NCBI GenBank assembly: GCA_964196155.1
Contig: CAXMRP010000131.1
Location: forward strand, 1-23,401
Direction: 5' to 3'
DNA length: 23,401 nucleotides
Source of the DNA: CAXMRP01 sp964196155
Lineage (GTDB): Bacteria > Pseudomonadota > Alphaproteobacteria > Rhizobiales > Afifellaceae
Shown here piece by piece: positions 9,372 to 16,959 of the stretch (its first letter is position 1; each line of letters begins with the position of its first letter). The translations under genes were made by a program, and so were the position numbers. Below the pieces are notes generated by a model. That model had not been told where the DNA came from. It searched no databases and saw only the letters and a list, made by a program, of their open reading frames with translations.

Positions 9372-9421
9372 TCGCCACCACATATTGTGGCTTGAACGGG
9401 GCGGCAGAGGAGCAAGGAATT

Positions 9422-9667
9422 ATGAATTTCATCATGTGGATCATCATTGGCGGACTGGCCGGCTGGATCGCCGAGAAAGTCACCAAGAGCGATCATGGGT
9501 TATTGAAGAACATCGTCGTTGGCATCATCGGCGCATTCATCGGCGGTTGGCTCGCAAGGCTGATCGGTATCGTGCCCGACGGCGGCTTTATCGGGTCGCT
9601 GATCACCGCGGCCGCCGGCGCGGTACTATTCCTGTTCGGCCTGAAAGCCATTCGCGGCAAGATGTGA
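9422..9667 (+). CDS. GlsB/YeaQ/YmgE family small membrane protein
   Basis: This 81-residue hydrophobic protein has three predicted membrane segments: FIMWIIIGGLAGWIAEKV, then IVVGIIGAFIGGWLARLIGI, then FIGSLITAAAGAVLFLFGL. The Gly-rich GGLAGWIAEK start and the GIIGAFIGGW segment are the signature of the transglycosylase-associated (PF04226) family. The family is often stress-induced, and its biochemical role is unknown. I chose the ATG at 9422, with AAGGA directly upstream, over an in-frame ATG at 9392 that would add ten polar residues. It lies 50 bases after lpdA and 46 before lipA and is probably co-transcribed with them. Confidence 0.88.
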   Translation: MNFIMWIIIGGLAGWIAEKVTKSDHGLLKNIVVGIIGAFIGGWLARLIGIVPDGGFIGSLITAAAGAVLFLFGLKAIRGKM

Positions 9668-9713
9668 GGCGCGGGCCATCTGGCCCGACCTGCACCAATC
9701 CCACGGACCAGTC

Positions 9714-10685
9714 ATGGCAACCCTGATCGACACACGGCCGGCGGCGGACAATTCCCGCCCCCGGCACCCCGAAAAGGTCAATCGGACGGAAACGCCGCTG
9801 TTGCGCAAACCGGACTGGATCCGGGTCAAGGCACCAGGATCGCCGGTCTATCGCGAGACTGTCGATATTGTCCGCAAGAACAACCTGACGACGGTGTGCG
9901 AGGAGGCCGGCTGTCCCAACATTGGCGAGTGCTGGTCCAAGCGCCACGCTTCCTTTCTCATACTAGGCGACACCTGCACCCGCGCCTGCGCCTTTTGCAA
10001 CGTACGCACCGGCATTCCCGGTCCGGTTGATCCACAAGAGCCGGAAAACCTCGCCGAAGCGGTCGCCGCCATGGGCCTGGAACATGTGGTGGTCACTTCG
10101 GTCGACCGCGACGATCTGGCTGACGGCGGCGCGCGGCATTTCGCCGACGTCATTGCCGCGGTTCGAGCCCGCTCTCCGGCCACCACGATCGAAGTCCTGA
10201 CGCCTGATTTTTTACGCAAGGACGGCGCGCTGGAAATCGTCGTTGATGCCGGCCCGGATGTCTTCAACCACAATCTGGAGACTGTACCGTCGAATTATCT
10301 GACGGTGCGGCCCGGCGCGCGGTATTTCCATTCCATCCGGCTCCTGCAACAGGCGCGGGAACGCGCGCCGGATATTTTCACCAAGTCCGGCATCATGGTC
10401 GGTCTGGGCGAGACCCGGAACGAAATCCTCCAGGTGATGGACGACCTGCGCGTCGCCGATGTCGATTTCCTGACCATCGGCCAGTATTTGCAACCGACCC
10501 GCAAGCACTATCCGATCCACGAATTCGTCACGCCGGAGACGTTCAAGTCCTACGAAACGATTGCCTATTCCAAGGGCTTCCATCTGGTTTCCGCCAGCCC
10601 GCTGACCCGCTCGTCCCACCACGCCGGCGAAGACTTTGCCCGGCTCAAGGCGGCACGGGCAGCCCGGCAATCCCCTGCTACATGA
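9714..10685 (+). CDS. lipA: Lipoyl synthase (radical SAM)
   Basis: This 323-residue radical SAM enzyme inserts two sulfurs into protein-bound octanoyl groups to make lipoyl cofactor. Both iron-sulfur cluster motifs are visible: the auxiliary cluster C62-x4-C67-x5-C73 (CEEAGCPNIGEC) and the radical SAM cluster C88-x3-C92-x2-C95 (CTRACAFC). The RSS serine-ligand motif is at R299-S301. The length is normal for the family. It follows lpdA and the small membrane protein gene in the same direction. Its TGA overlaps the ATG of the next gene (ATGA at 10682-10685), implying translational coupling. The start ATG at 9714 has only a weak ribosome site. Confidence 0.97.
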   Translation: MATLIDTRPAADNSRPRHPEKVNRTETPLLRKPDWIRVKAPGSPVYRETVDIVRKNNLTTVCEEAGCPNIGECWSKRHASFLILGDTCTRACAFCNVRTGIPGPVDPQEPENLAEAVAAMGLEHVVVTSVDRDDLADGGARHFADVIAAVRARSPATTIEVLTPDFLRKDGALEIVVDAGPDVFNHNLETVPSNYLTVRPGARYFHSIRLLQQARERAPDIFTKSGIMVGLGETRNEILQVMDDLRVADVDFLTIGQYLQPTRKHYPIHEFVTPETFKSYETIAYSKGFHLVSASPLTRSSHHAGEDFARLKAARAARQSPAT

Positions 10686-11236
10686 GTTCCGGACAAGATC
10701 GGGTTGCCGCGTTGGGCCAGGCGCAAAGAATTCTTGTGATCGGGCGCTCCGGTGGCGGCAAGAGCACGCTTTCACAAAGGCTCGCGTCGATCACCGGCCT
10801 GCCCTTTGTGTCGCTCGACAAGGCGTATTGGCTACCGGGGTGGAAGCAACCCGACAGGTCGTCCTTCCACGAAAGGGTAGGCGAACTGGTCGCGGCGGAG
10901 CGTTGGATCATCGACGGCACCGGCGGATCGACTCTTTCAATTCGCATGCCCCGGGCCGAACTGGTGATCTGGCTACGCATTGGCATCGCGCGCTGCCTGA
11001 TGAATGTCATGCGCCGCGTTGTAACAGGGTATGGTCAGGTTCGCCCGGAGATGGCCGAGGGATGTCCTGAAAAATTCAATTTGGAATTCCTGCGTTACAT
11101 CATTGAATTTGACCGGATGCAAACACCGCGTATCGAGGCGGCATTGAAAGAATTTGGTGACGATCTTCCGTTGATTGTGTTGCGATCGCGATCGGAAATA
11201 GACGATTTCGTCAGCGCGGCGGGAAAACTCAGCTAG
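10682..11236 (+). CDS. P-loop NTPase, adenylate kinase / FlaR-like family
   Basis: This 184-residue protein has a Walker A GRSGGGKST (21-29) after a beta strand RILVI, then FVSLDKAYWLPGW and ERWIIDGTGGSTLSIRMPRAELVIWL. This layout matches the small kinase-like proteins annotated as DNA topology modulation protein FlaR or AAA family ATPase. The conserved LD-x5-P-G-W substrate loop and the IDG segment support a nucleotide- or sugar-kinase-like fold; the substrate is unknown. It overlaps lipA by four bases and is followed 8 bases later by the ratA-like gene, so the three are likely one transcript. As I recall, this gene is not a constant member of the lipA-ratA neighbourhood in relatives and may be a later insertion. 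Confidence 0.8.
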   Translation: MSSGQDRVAALGQAQRILVIGRSGGGKSTLSQRLASITGLPFVSLDKAYWLPGWKQPDRSSFHERVGELVAAERWIIDGTGGSTLSIRMPRAELVIWLRIGIARCLMNVMRRVVTGYGQVRPEMAEGCPEKFNLEFLRYIIEFDRMQTPRIEAALKEFGDDLPLIVLRSRSEIDDFVSAAGKLS

Positions 11237-11244
11237 ACTCGCAA

Positions 11245-11712
11245 ATGCCGCATTTTGACACCAGCCAAACCGTCCCCCATCCCGCCGCCGCCATGTTCGA
11301 TCTGGTGGCCGACATGGAGCGCTATCCCGAATTCGTGCCCCTGTGCGAGCGCCTCACCATCCGCTCGCGCCAGGGGCAGGGGGATCGGACGCTGATCCTT
11401 GCCGACATGCGCGTCGGCTACAAAATGGTCAGCGAAACCTTCACCAGTTCGGTGACCCTGGATCGCGATGCCCTGACGATCCGTGCCGAAAACATCGACG
11501 GACCGTTCCGGTCGATGGAAAATGTCTGGACCTTCACGCCGCGCACCGACACCACCAGCAAAATCGCCTTCCGCATCACCTATGAATTTCGTTCTCGCAC
11601 CTTGGCATTGCTGATGGGGTCGATGTTCGACCGGGTATTTCGCGCCTATGAACGGGCCTTTGTCACCCGCGCCGACACGATTTACGGCACGCACAGTCCG
11701 CCACGCGCCTGA
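11245..11712 (+). CDS. ratA: COQ10/RatA-type START-domain protein (ubiquinone-binding)
   Basis: This 155-residue protein has the polyketide cyclase/START-like fold of the RatA and COQ10 family. Recognisable segments are the N-terminal VPHPAAAMFDLVADMERYPEF and the FVPLCERLTIRSR pattern. The C-terminal helix includes MFDRVFRAYERAFVTRA. Alphaproteobacterial members resemble mitochondrial COQ10, which binds ubiquinone and supports respiration. The E. coli name RatA refers to a reported ribosome-association toxin, and that activity should not be assumed here. It starts 8 bases after the P-loop gene. lipA followed by a ratA-like gene is common in rhizobia, which supports the call. No strong ribosome site is seen, so it may depend on coupling with the upstream gene. 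Confidence 0.88.
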   Translation: MPHFDTSQTVPHPAAAMFDLVADMERYPEFVPLCERLTIRSRQGQGDRTLILADMRVGYKMVSETFTSSVTLDRDALTIRAENIDGPFRSMENVWTFTPRTDTTSKIAFRITYEFRSRTLALLMGSMFDRVFRAYERAFVTRADTIYGTHSPPRA

Positions 11713-11796
11713 ACCGGGCCGAACCCGCACCCGATCCTAACCCAATATCAAGACCTGTCAGCTAGACAAAATCCTGCAAGAGCAAGGGTTTAGGCG

Positions 11797-13947
11797 ATGA
11801 CGGACAGCACGGCGCAAGCGGGCGATCAGCCGCTTCAACATTCCGGTGAGGCCAATACGGCCGACGCCGACGCCACAAGGCAGCGTCCGGTTCTGGTGCT
11901 TTATGCCGCAACCCTGTTCCTCTCGGCGCTGTTGTTGTTCTCGGTTCAGCCGGTATTCGCCAAAATGGTCCTGCCGCGCCTTGGCGGCACGCCGGCGGTC
12001 TGGTCGGTGGCCATGGTGTTCTTTCAGGCCATGCTGCTGGCTGGCTATCTTTACGCCCACATTCTGATCCGCCGCGTCGGTCTTCTCACCGGTACGCTGA
12101 TCCATGCGGTTGTTGTGGCGATTGCCGTCTTCTGGCTGCCGTTTGAAATCTCCACCCGCTTTGGTGATATCCCGCAAACCGGTGTGCCGTTCTGGCTGCT
12201 GATCCTGTTCACCGCCTCCATCGGCGCGCCGTTCTTCGCGGTGGCCGCCAATGCGCCGCTGTTGCAGGCGTGGTTCGCCCGCACCGGCCACCGCCATTCC
12301 GGCGATCCGTATTTTCTTTATGGCGCGTCCAATCTCGGCAGTTTTATCGCGCTGTTGTCCTATCCGGTGATTTTCGAGCCGCTGATGCGTCTGGGCGACC
12401 AGAGCCGCTTGTGGTCCGCCGGTTATATCGTTCTGGGCCTTGCCTTTGCGGTGTGCGGACTGGTGGCGTTTCGCCGCGCCGGCGCGCAAACCCGCACTGA
12501 ATCAGCAACAAGGACAAAACCGCCACGCTCGCAGGTCACGACCGCCCAGCGCCTGCCATGGATTGCCTTGTCGCTGCTTCCATCGGCGCTTCTGGTCGCC
12601 GTCACCGCGCATATTTCCACCAATGTCGCCGCCGCGCCGCTGTTGTGGGTGATGCCGCTGGCGCTGTTCCTGCTCACCTTTGTCATCACCTTTCAGCGCC
12701 GGCCAATCATTCCCCATCGCTTCGCCTGTCTGGCCTTGCCGTTTCTGGTGGTCGGGGCAGGGGCCCTGCTGGTTCTGCCCACCGGGCTCGGTATTGCCGG
12801 CGATACGCTGGTGCATCTGCTGGCGTTTTTCGTCGCCGGTCTGGTCTGTCATGGCGAACTGGTGTCCCGCCGTCCGGCCGCCGATCACCTGACCGAATTT
12901 TATCTGTTGATGTCCGTCGGCGGGGTTCTGGGCGGTGCATTCGCCACCCTTGCCGCGCCGGTTTTGTTCACAACCGTGGTCGAATATCCGGTGCTGCTCG
13001 GCCTGTCGCTGCTGGCCATCCCCGACATGCGGCAACTCATCCATGATCGCTGGAAACTAGTCGTACCGCTGTTGGCGGTCGGCGCACTGGCGCTGGCGTT
13101 CAGCCCGTCCGATGTGGTCACCCGCGAGCGCAGCTTTTTCGGTGTCATCACCGTCGATCACACCGAAGATGGCCGCTTCCGCCGTTTTGCCCATGGCACC
13201 ACGGTTCATGGCGCGCAAGCCGCGACTGGTCCCGAGGCCACCGGCGCGCTGCCGGTCCCGGTCACTTATTATGCCGAGGACGGCCCGCTGGCCGGCGCCA
13301 TCAAGATTCATCGCGCCAGCCAGATTGGTGCGTCTGGCATGAATGTCGGCATTGTCGGTCTTGGTGTCGGCAGCCTGCTTTGTTACGGCACTCCGGCCGA
13401 CAAGTGGTGGCTTTACGAAATCGACCCGGGCGTAGTGACAATCGCTGCCGACCGCAAATACTTCCGTTTCATGAGCGACTGCCCGCCGCCCCATCACACG
13501 GTTTTGGGCGACGCCCGGCTGACCGTGGCGCGCGAGGCCGATCGGACATTCGACGTGCTGGTCATCGACGCCTTTTCCTCCGACGCCATTCCCGTTCACC
13601 TGTTCACCACCCAGGCGATCGCGCTCTATATGACAAAGCTGCGACCCGGCGGCGTTCTGGTAATGCACGTTTCCAACAATTTCATGGAACTGAAAAGCGT
13701 GCTGGCCGCCAACGCGAAATCCCTCGGTCTGGCCGGGGCAGGGCGCGTCCATCACCGTACCGCCGCCGAACACGAGGCGCTGCGCTTTGACAGTGAGGCG
13801 GTGGTGCTGGCTGCCGATCCGGCAACGCTTGCCAGGTTCAACGACGCCGGCTGGACGCCGCTCGCCGGGCAGGGCCAGCCGGCAGCGCCGTGGACCGATG
13901 ATTATTCCAACATCCTGTCGGCCATTTTGCGCAAATCCGGATTTTAA
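11797..13947 (+). CDS. Fused multi-spanning membrane protein / spermidine synthase-like domain
   Basis: This 716-residue protein has two parts. Residues about 30-435 form roughly ten or eleven membrane segments and include the family signature LFSVQPVFAKMVLPRLGGTP and a long run of hydrophobic helices. Residues about 440-716 form a soluble SpeE-like Rossmann domain with the glycine motif GIVGLGVGSL near 518, the acidic strand end YEIDP, and IDAFSSDAIPVHLF with D591. It belongs to the 'fused MFS/spermidine synthase' family; the reaction and substrate are unproven. Aminopropyl transfer coupled to membrane transport is only a guess. The start ATG at 11797 follows AAGGG about 8 bases upstream. 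It lies 84 bases after the ratA-like gene and converges with pncC 25 bases later. Confidence 0.88.
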   Translation: MTDSTAQAGDQPLQHSGEANTADADATRQRPVLVLYAATLFLSALLLFSVQPVFAKMVLPRLGGTPAVWSVAMVFFQAMLLAGYLYAHILIRRVGLLTGTLIHAVVVAIAVFWLPFEISTRFGDIPQTGVPFWLLILFTASIGAPFFAVAANAPLLQAWFARTGHRHSGDPYFLYGASNLGSFIALLSYPVIFEPLMRLGDQSRLWSAGYIVLGLAFAVCGLVAFRRAGAQTRTESATRTKPPRSQVTTAQRLPWIALSLLPSALLVAVTAHISTNVAAAPLLWVMPLALFLLTFVITFQRRPIIPHRFACLALPFLVVGAGALLVLPTGLGIAGDTLVHLLAFFVAGLVCHGELVSRRPAADHLTEFYLLMSVGGVLGGAFATLAAPVLFTTVVEYPVLLGLSLLAIPDMRQLIHDRWKLVVPLLAVGALALAFSPSDVVTRERSFFGVITVDHTEDGRFRRFAHGTTVHGAQAATGPEATGALPVPVTYYAEDGPLAGAIKIHRASQIGASGMNVGIVGLGVGSLLCYGTPADKWWLYEIDPGVVTIAADRKYFRFMSDCPPPHHTVLGDARLTVAREADRTFDVLVIDAFSSDAIPVHLFTTQAIALYMTKLRPGGVLVMHVSNNFMELKSVLAANAKSLGLAGAGRVHHRTAAEHEALRFDSEAVVLAADPATLARFNDAGWTPLAGQGQPAAPWTDDYSNILSAILRKSGF

Positions 13948-13973
13948 CCGCAGGCCCCGCCTCAGCCTGGTTT
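13946..13973. terminator. Weak hairpin between convergent genes
   Basis: CAGGC (13951-13955) pairs with GCCTG (13965-13969), and the flanking AACC/GGTT extend the stem imperfectly; TTT follows on the plus strand. It fills the 25-base gap between the fused membrane/spermidine synthase gene and pncC. The T-run is short, so termination activity is only a possibility. Confidence 0.3.
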
Positions 13974-14482
13974 CATATCAAAATATCGAGCAGTTCCAAA
14001 GCCTTGCGTACCGCTTCAAGCCGGACTGCACCGCGGCCAATGTCCCCAAGCCGGAGTTCAACCGGAGCTAATTCAGCCGGCTGCCCCTGAGCGCCGCGCC
14101 GCACCGCACACAGATGGACCAGACCCACCGGCTTTTGCGCCGTGCCGCCGCCCGGACCGGCAACCCCGGTCACTGACACCGCCAGATCGACCGGTGAGCG
14201 ATCAAGCACGCCAACCGCCATCGCCTCGGCCACTTGCGCGCTGACTGCGCCTTCGCCGGCAATCAGATCGGCATCGACCCCAAGCATCGCCGTCTTGGCC
14301 GCGTCGGAATAGGTCACGAACCCCCGATCGACCACGTCCGATGACCCCGGCACTTCGGTGAGCGTTGCCGCGATCAGACCGCCGGTGCACGATTCCGCCG
14401 TTGCAATCGTCAGCCCGGCGGCGCGGCAGTGTTCAAGCAGTGCGGCGGCCATTTTCACCGGATCATCGGGCAGGGTGGTCAT
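13973..14482 (-). CDS. pncC: Nicotinamide-nucleotide amidohydrolase PncC (CinA C-terminal domain protein)
   Basis: This 169-residue protein consists only of the CinA C-terminal domain. It hydrolyses nicotinamide mononucleotide to nicotinate mononucleotide in pyridine-nucleotide recycling. The motif ATAESCTGGLIAATLTEVPGSS holds the probable catalytic serine S31, followed by GFVTYSDAAKTAMLGV and the SVTGVAGPGGGT loop near 103-114. The N-terminal molybdopterin-binding-like domain of full CinA is absent, as is common in proteobacterial stand-alone PncC. Its ATG overlaps the TGA of ispDF (ATGA at 14482-14479), so the two are translationally coupled. The overlap also fixes the start codon. Confidence 0.93.
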   Translation of the reverse strand: MTTLPDDPVKMAAALLEHCRAAGLTIATAESCTGGLIAATLTEVPGSSDVVDRGFVTYSDAAKTAMLGVDADLIAGEGAVSAQVAEAMAVGVLDRSPVDLAVSVTGVAGPGGGTAQKPVGLVHLCAVRRGAQGQPAELAPVELRLGDIGRGAVRLEAVRKALELLDILI

Positions 14483-15690
14483 GCCTGCGCCTTGGCTGGC
14501 GCAATGGGCAGTTCCACTGTCGCAATCGCCTGGGCGGCAATGCCTTCGCCGCGCCCGGCAAATCCCAGCCGCTCGGTTGTTGTCGCCTTGACCGCGACCC
14601 GGCCCACGTCAATGCCGCAGATATCGGCGATCCGCACCCGCATGGCGTCACGGTGCGGTCCGATCTTCGGTGTCTCGCAAATAATCGTCACATCGCAATT
14701 GACGATCCGGCCGCCGCGCGCCGCGATCCGCGAAACCGCATCGGCCAGAAACTGATCGGAAGCAGCACCGGCCCATTGCGGATCGGATGGTGGAAAGTGC
14801 GCGCCAATATCGCCATCGGCCAGCGCCCCCAACAGCGCATCGGTGAGCGCATGCAGGCCGACATCGGCGTCGGAATGCCCGGCCAGCGACTGAGCATGGG
14901 GAATATCAACACCGCACAAGGTGACATGATCGCCCGCGGTGAAAGCATGAACATCAAAACCCTGACCGGTTCGGGATTCATGCCGCGACAATGATGAAGA
15001 TGGCGATGATGACAACAGGCGCGCTTCGGCGATGGCGAAATCCTCCGGCCAGGTAATCTTGATATTGCCCGGATCCCCCGGCACGGCGGCAACCGCCAGC
15101 CCGGCCCGGCGCGCAATGGCGACATCATCGGTCGCCGGCATGTCAACGGCAGCAGCCGCGCGCTCGTGGGCGGCAAGGATCGCGGCAAGGGGAAAAACCT
15201 GCGGCGTCTGCATCGCCGAAACGCCGGCCCGGTCTACCGGATCGGCGATTTGGCCCTGTTCAATTCTGTTGAGCGTATCGCTGACCGGCACGGCGGGCAC
15301 CGCGCCGCGATCCTCACCGACCGCATCGGCAAGTCGCGCCAGCATCGCCGGCGAACAAAACGGTCGCGCGCCATCGTGGATCATCACAAAGTCAGCGGGC
15401 GGATCGGCAAGGGCCATCGACCGCAGGCCCAACAGCACCGATTGCTGCCGGTTGGCGCCACCGTCTGAGACTTCGATATCTGCAAGTCCGGCAATTGCCG
15501 CCTCACAGAGCTTTCTGTCGCCCGGCGCGATCACCAGATGGAGGGCCAGAGTGGAATCCCAAACCCGCAGACTGTCGATCGCGTGACGCAGCATCGGCAC
15601 CCCGGCCAGCAATTCATATTGCTTGGGCAGCGAGCGTCCAGCCCGGCTTCCCTGACCGGCGGCGACAATGAGTGCGGCAAAGCGTGGCAT
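14479..15690 (-). CDS. ispDF: Bifunctional IspDF (MEP isoprenoid pathway)
   Basis: This 403-residue fused enzyme of the non-mevalonate pathway forms CDP-methylerythritol (IspD) and 2-C-methyl-D-erythritol 2,4-cyclodiphosphate (IspF). The IspD part (1 to about 222) has ALIVAAGQGSRAG and LPKQY (21-25) for CTP binding, and VMIHDGARPF. A Ser-rich linker (LSSSPSSSLSRHES) joins it to IspF. The IspF part starts near R240 and shows the metal ligands D246, H248 (GFDVHAF) and H280 (GLHALTDAL), plus the closing motif KATTTERLGFAGRGEG. The frame extends to a TTG at 15777, but the ATG at 15690 begins the conserved domain. IspD-IspF fusion is frequent in alphaproteobacteria. It overlaps pncC downstream and is divergent from dusB. 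Confidence 0.95.
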   Translation of the reverse strand: MPRFAALIVAAGQGSRAGRSLPKQYELLAGVPMLRHAIDSLRVWDSTLALHLVIAPGDRKLCEAAIAGLADIEVSDGGANRQQSVLLGLRSMALADPPADFVMIHDGARPFCSPAMLARLADAVGEDRGAVPAVPVSDTLNRIEQGQIADPVDRAGVSAMQTPQVFPLAAILAAHERAAAAVDMPATDDVAIARRAGLAVAAVPGDPGNIKITWPEDFAIAEARLLSSSPSSSLSRHESRTGQGFDVHAFTAGDHVTLCGVDIPHAQSLAGHSDADVGLHALTDALLGALADGDIGAHFPPSDPQWAGAASDQFLADAVSRIAARGGRIVNCDVTIICETPKIGPHRDAMRVRIADICGIDVGRVAVKATTTERLGFAGRGEGIAAQAIATVELPIAPAKAQA

Positions 15691-15853
15691 GGCGGTGCGG
15701 GTCACGTCCGTGTCGGGCAAGTGAACAATCCCATATCCCAGTCCGCCGGCAATTACGATGGACGCAATGGGCTTCAAACGTCAAAAACTGCAAACCGGCC
15801 CTTGCTGCAGCGCAACAATTGGCTAAAATGTGGGCAGAAAAAGTTCTGCTGAT

Positions 15854-15877
15854 TATTTCATCACAACGCTGTTGCAA
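15854..15877 (+). promoter_or_regulatory. Element shared with the ntrY upstream region (copy 1, before dusB-ntrBC)
   Basis: TATTTCATCAC (15854-15864) and GCTGTTGCAA (15868-15877) recur in the same order upstream of ntrY (19621-19642), with 3 versus 1 intervening bases. CAACGCTGTTG (15865-15875 with its preceding C) fits a CAA-N5-TTG pattern, which I recall being proposed for NtrX binding. It lies about 33-56 bases before the dusB start. Its function is inferred. Confidence 0.5.
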
Positions 15878-15909
15878 CCCTTCGGCAATTCGGGAACACA
15901 CACCGGCAA

Positions 15910-16959
15910 ATGGCCACCACACAACCAGACAGGGACACGCTGCAAATCGGCCCGGTGACAATCCCCGGCCGTGCCTTTCTGGCGCCGATGTCCGGGGTGT
16001 CCGATCTGCCGTTCCGGCGGCTGGCGGCGCGCCATGGCGCCGGGCTGGTGATCTCCGAGATGGTCGCCGGGGCCTGGGCGGAAAACGGCGCCGATGGCCG
16101 GCCGGGGCGCAGGATCGCCGAAGCGCGGCTGCGCGCCGAAGGGGCCGGCCTGCCGGTTCATGCCGTCCAGATCGCCGGGCGCGAACCGGCGATGATGGCG
16201 CTCGGGGTGGCGGTCGCCGAAGACGCCGGCGCCGACCTGATCGACATCAATATGGGCTGTCCGGCCAAAAAAGTGACCGGCGGGTACAGCGGATCGGCGC
16301 TGATGCGCGATCCGGACCGGGCGCTGGCGATCATCGAGGCAACGCTGGCCCGCGCCAGTGTGCCGGTGACCCTGAAAATGCGCCTGGGCTGGGATGAAAA
16401 TTCACTCAATGCGCCGGAATTGGCCCGCCGCGCCGTCGATGCCGGCATCGCCATGATCACCGTCCACGGCCGTACCCGCTGCCAGTTCTTCAAGGGCAAG
16501 GCGGACTGGAATGCCATCGCCCACGTACGCGATGCGATCGACGTGCCGCTGGTCGCCAATGGCGATCTGTCCGGCCCCGACGATGCCGCCGCCATGCGCG
16601 CCGCATCCGGTGCCGACGCGGTGATGATCGGCCGCGGCAGTTATGGCCGGCCGTGGATTGTCGGCCAGACCGTGGCGGCGCTGGCCGGCCAGCCGATACC
16701 GGCAACCCCGCAGGGCACCGCGCTGCGCGACATGATTTTGGAGCATTACGACGCCATGCTGACCCATTACGGCACCCGGCTTGGCGTGCGCGTCGCCCGC
16801 AAGCATCTGGGCTGGTATCTGGGTCCGACCGAAGATTGCGCTGGCGGCATCGGCACACTGGCGCTGCGCAAATCGATCCTCACCGAACCGCAACCCGATC
16901 GAGTTATCGCGTTGATCCATCAGGCATTTTCTACTGAATCCGGTCGGCTTGCCGCATGA
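15910..16959 (+). CDS. dusB: tRNA-dihydrouridine synthase DusB
   Basis: This 349-residue FMN enzyme reduces specific uridines in the tRNA D-loop. The N-terminal AFLAPMSGVSDLPFRRLAARHGA binds FMN, and DINMGCPAKKV contains the catalytic C117. MITVHGRTRCQFFKGKADW, VANGDLSGPDDA and MIGRGSYGRPWIVGQ complete the TIM-barrel motifs. The C-terminal helical domain has RKHLGWYL. The position at the head of the ntr operon (nifR3-ntrB-ntrC in older literature) is typical for rhizobia and Rhodobacter and supports DusB over the other Dus types. Its TGA overlaps the ATG of ntrB (ATGA at 16956-16959). The ATG at 15910 has a weak ribosome site, and a shared ntr-cluster element lies just upstream. Confidence 0.96.
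   Translation: MATTQPDRDTLQIGPVTIPGRAFLAPMSGVSDLPFRRLAARHGAGLVISEMVAGAWAENGADGRPGRRIAEARLRAEGAGLPVHAVQIAGREPAMMALGVAVAEDAGADLIDINMGCPAKKVTGGYSGSALMRDPDRALAIIEATLARASVPVTLKMRLGWDENSLNAPELARRAVDAGIAMITVHGRTRCQFFKGKADWNAIAHVRDAIDVPLVANGDLSGPDDAAAMRAASGADAVMIGRGSYGRPWIVGQTVAALAGQPIPATPQGTALRDMILEHYDAMLTHYGTRLGVRVARKHLGWYLGPTEDCAGGIGTLALRKSILTEPQPDRVIALIHQAFSTESGRLAA

Noticed and set aside
8226..9383. 385-residue minus-strand open frame opposite lpdA
   Set aside because: It is the antisense of a fully conserved enzyme gene, with low-complexity Asp/Gly/His composition and no known domain.
9378..9390. CCACA-TAT-TGTGG hairpin after lpdA as a terminator
   Set aside because: The stem is only 5 bp, has no T-run, and the next gene follows closely in the same direction.
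15691..15777. Upstream TTG start for ispDF
   Set aside because: It would add 29 residues without family resemblance ahead of the conserved MPRFAALIVAAG start and uses a rarer start codon.
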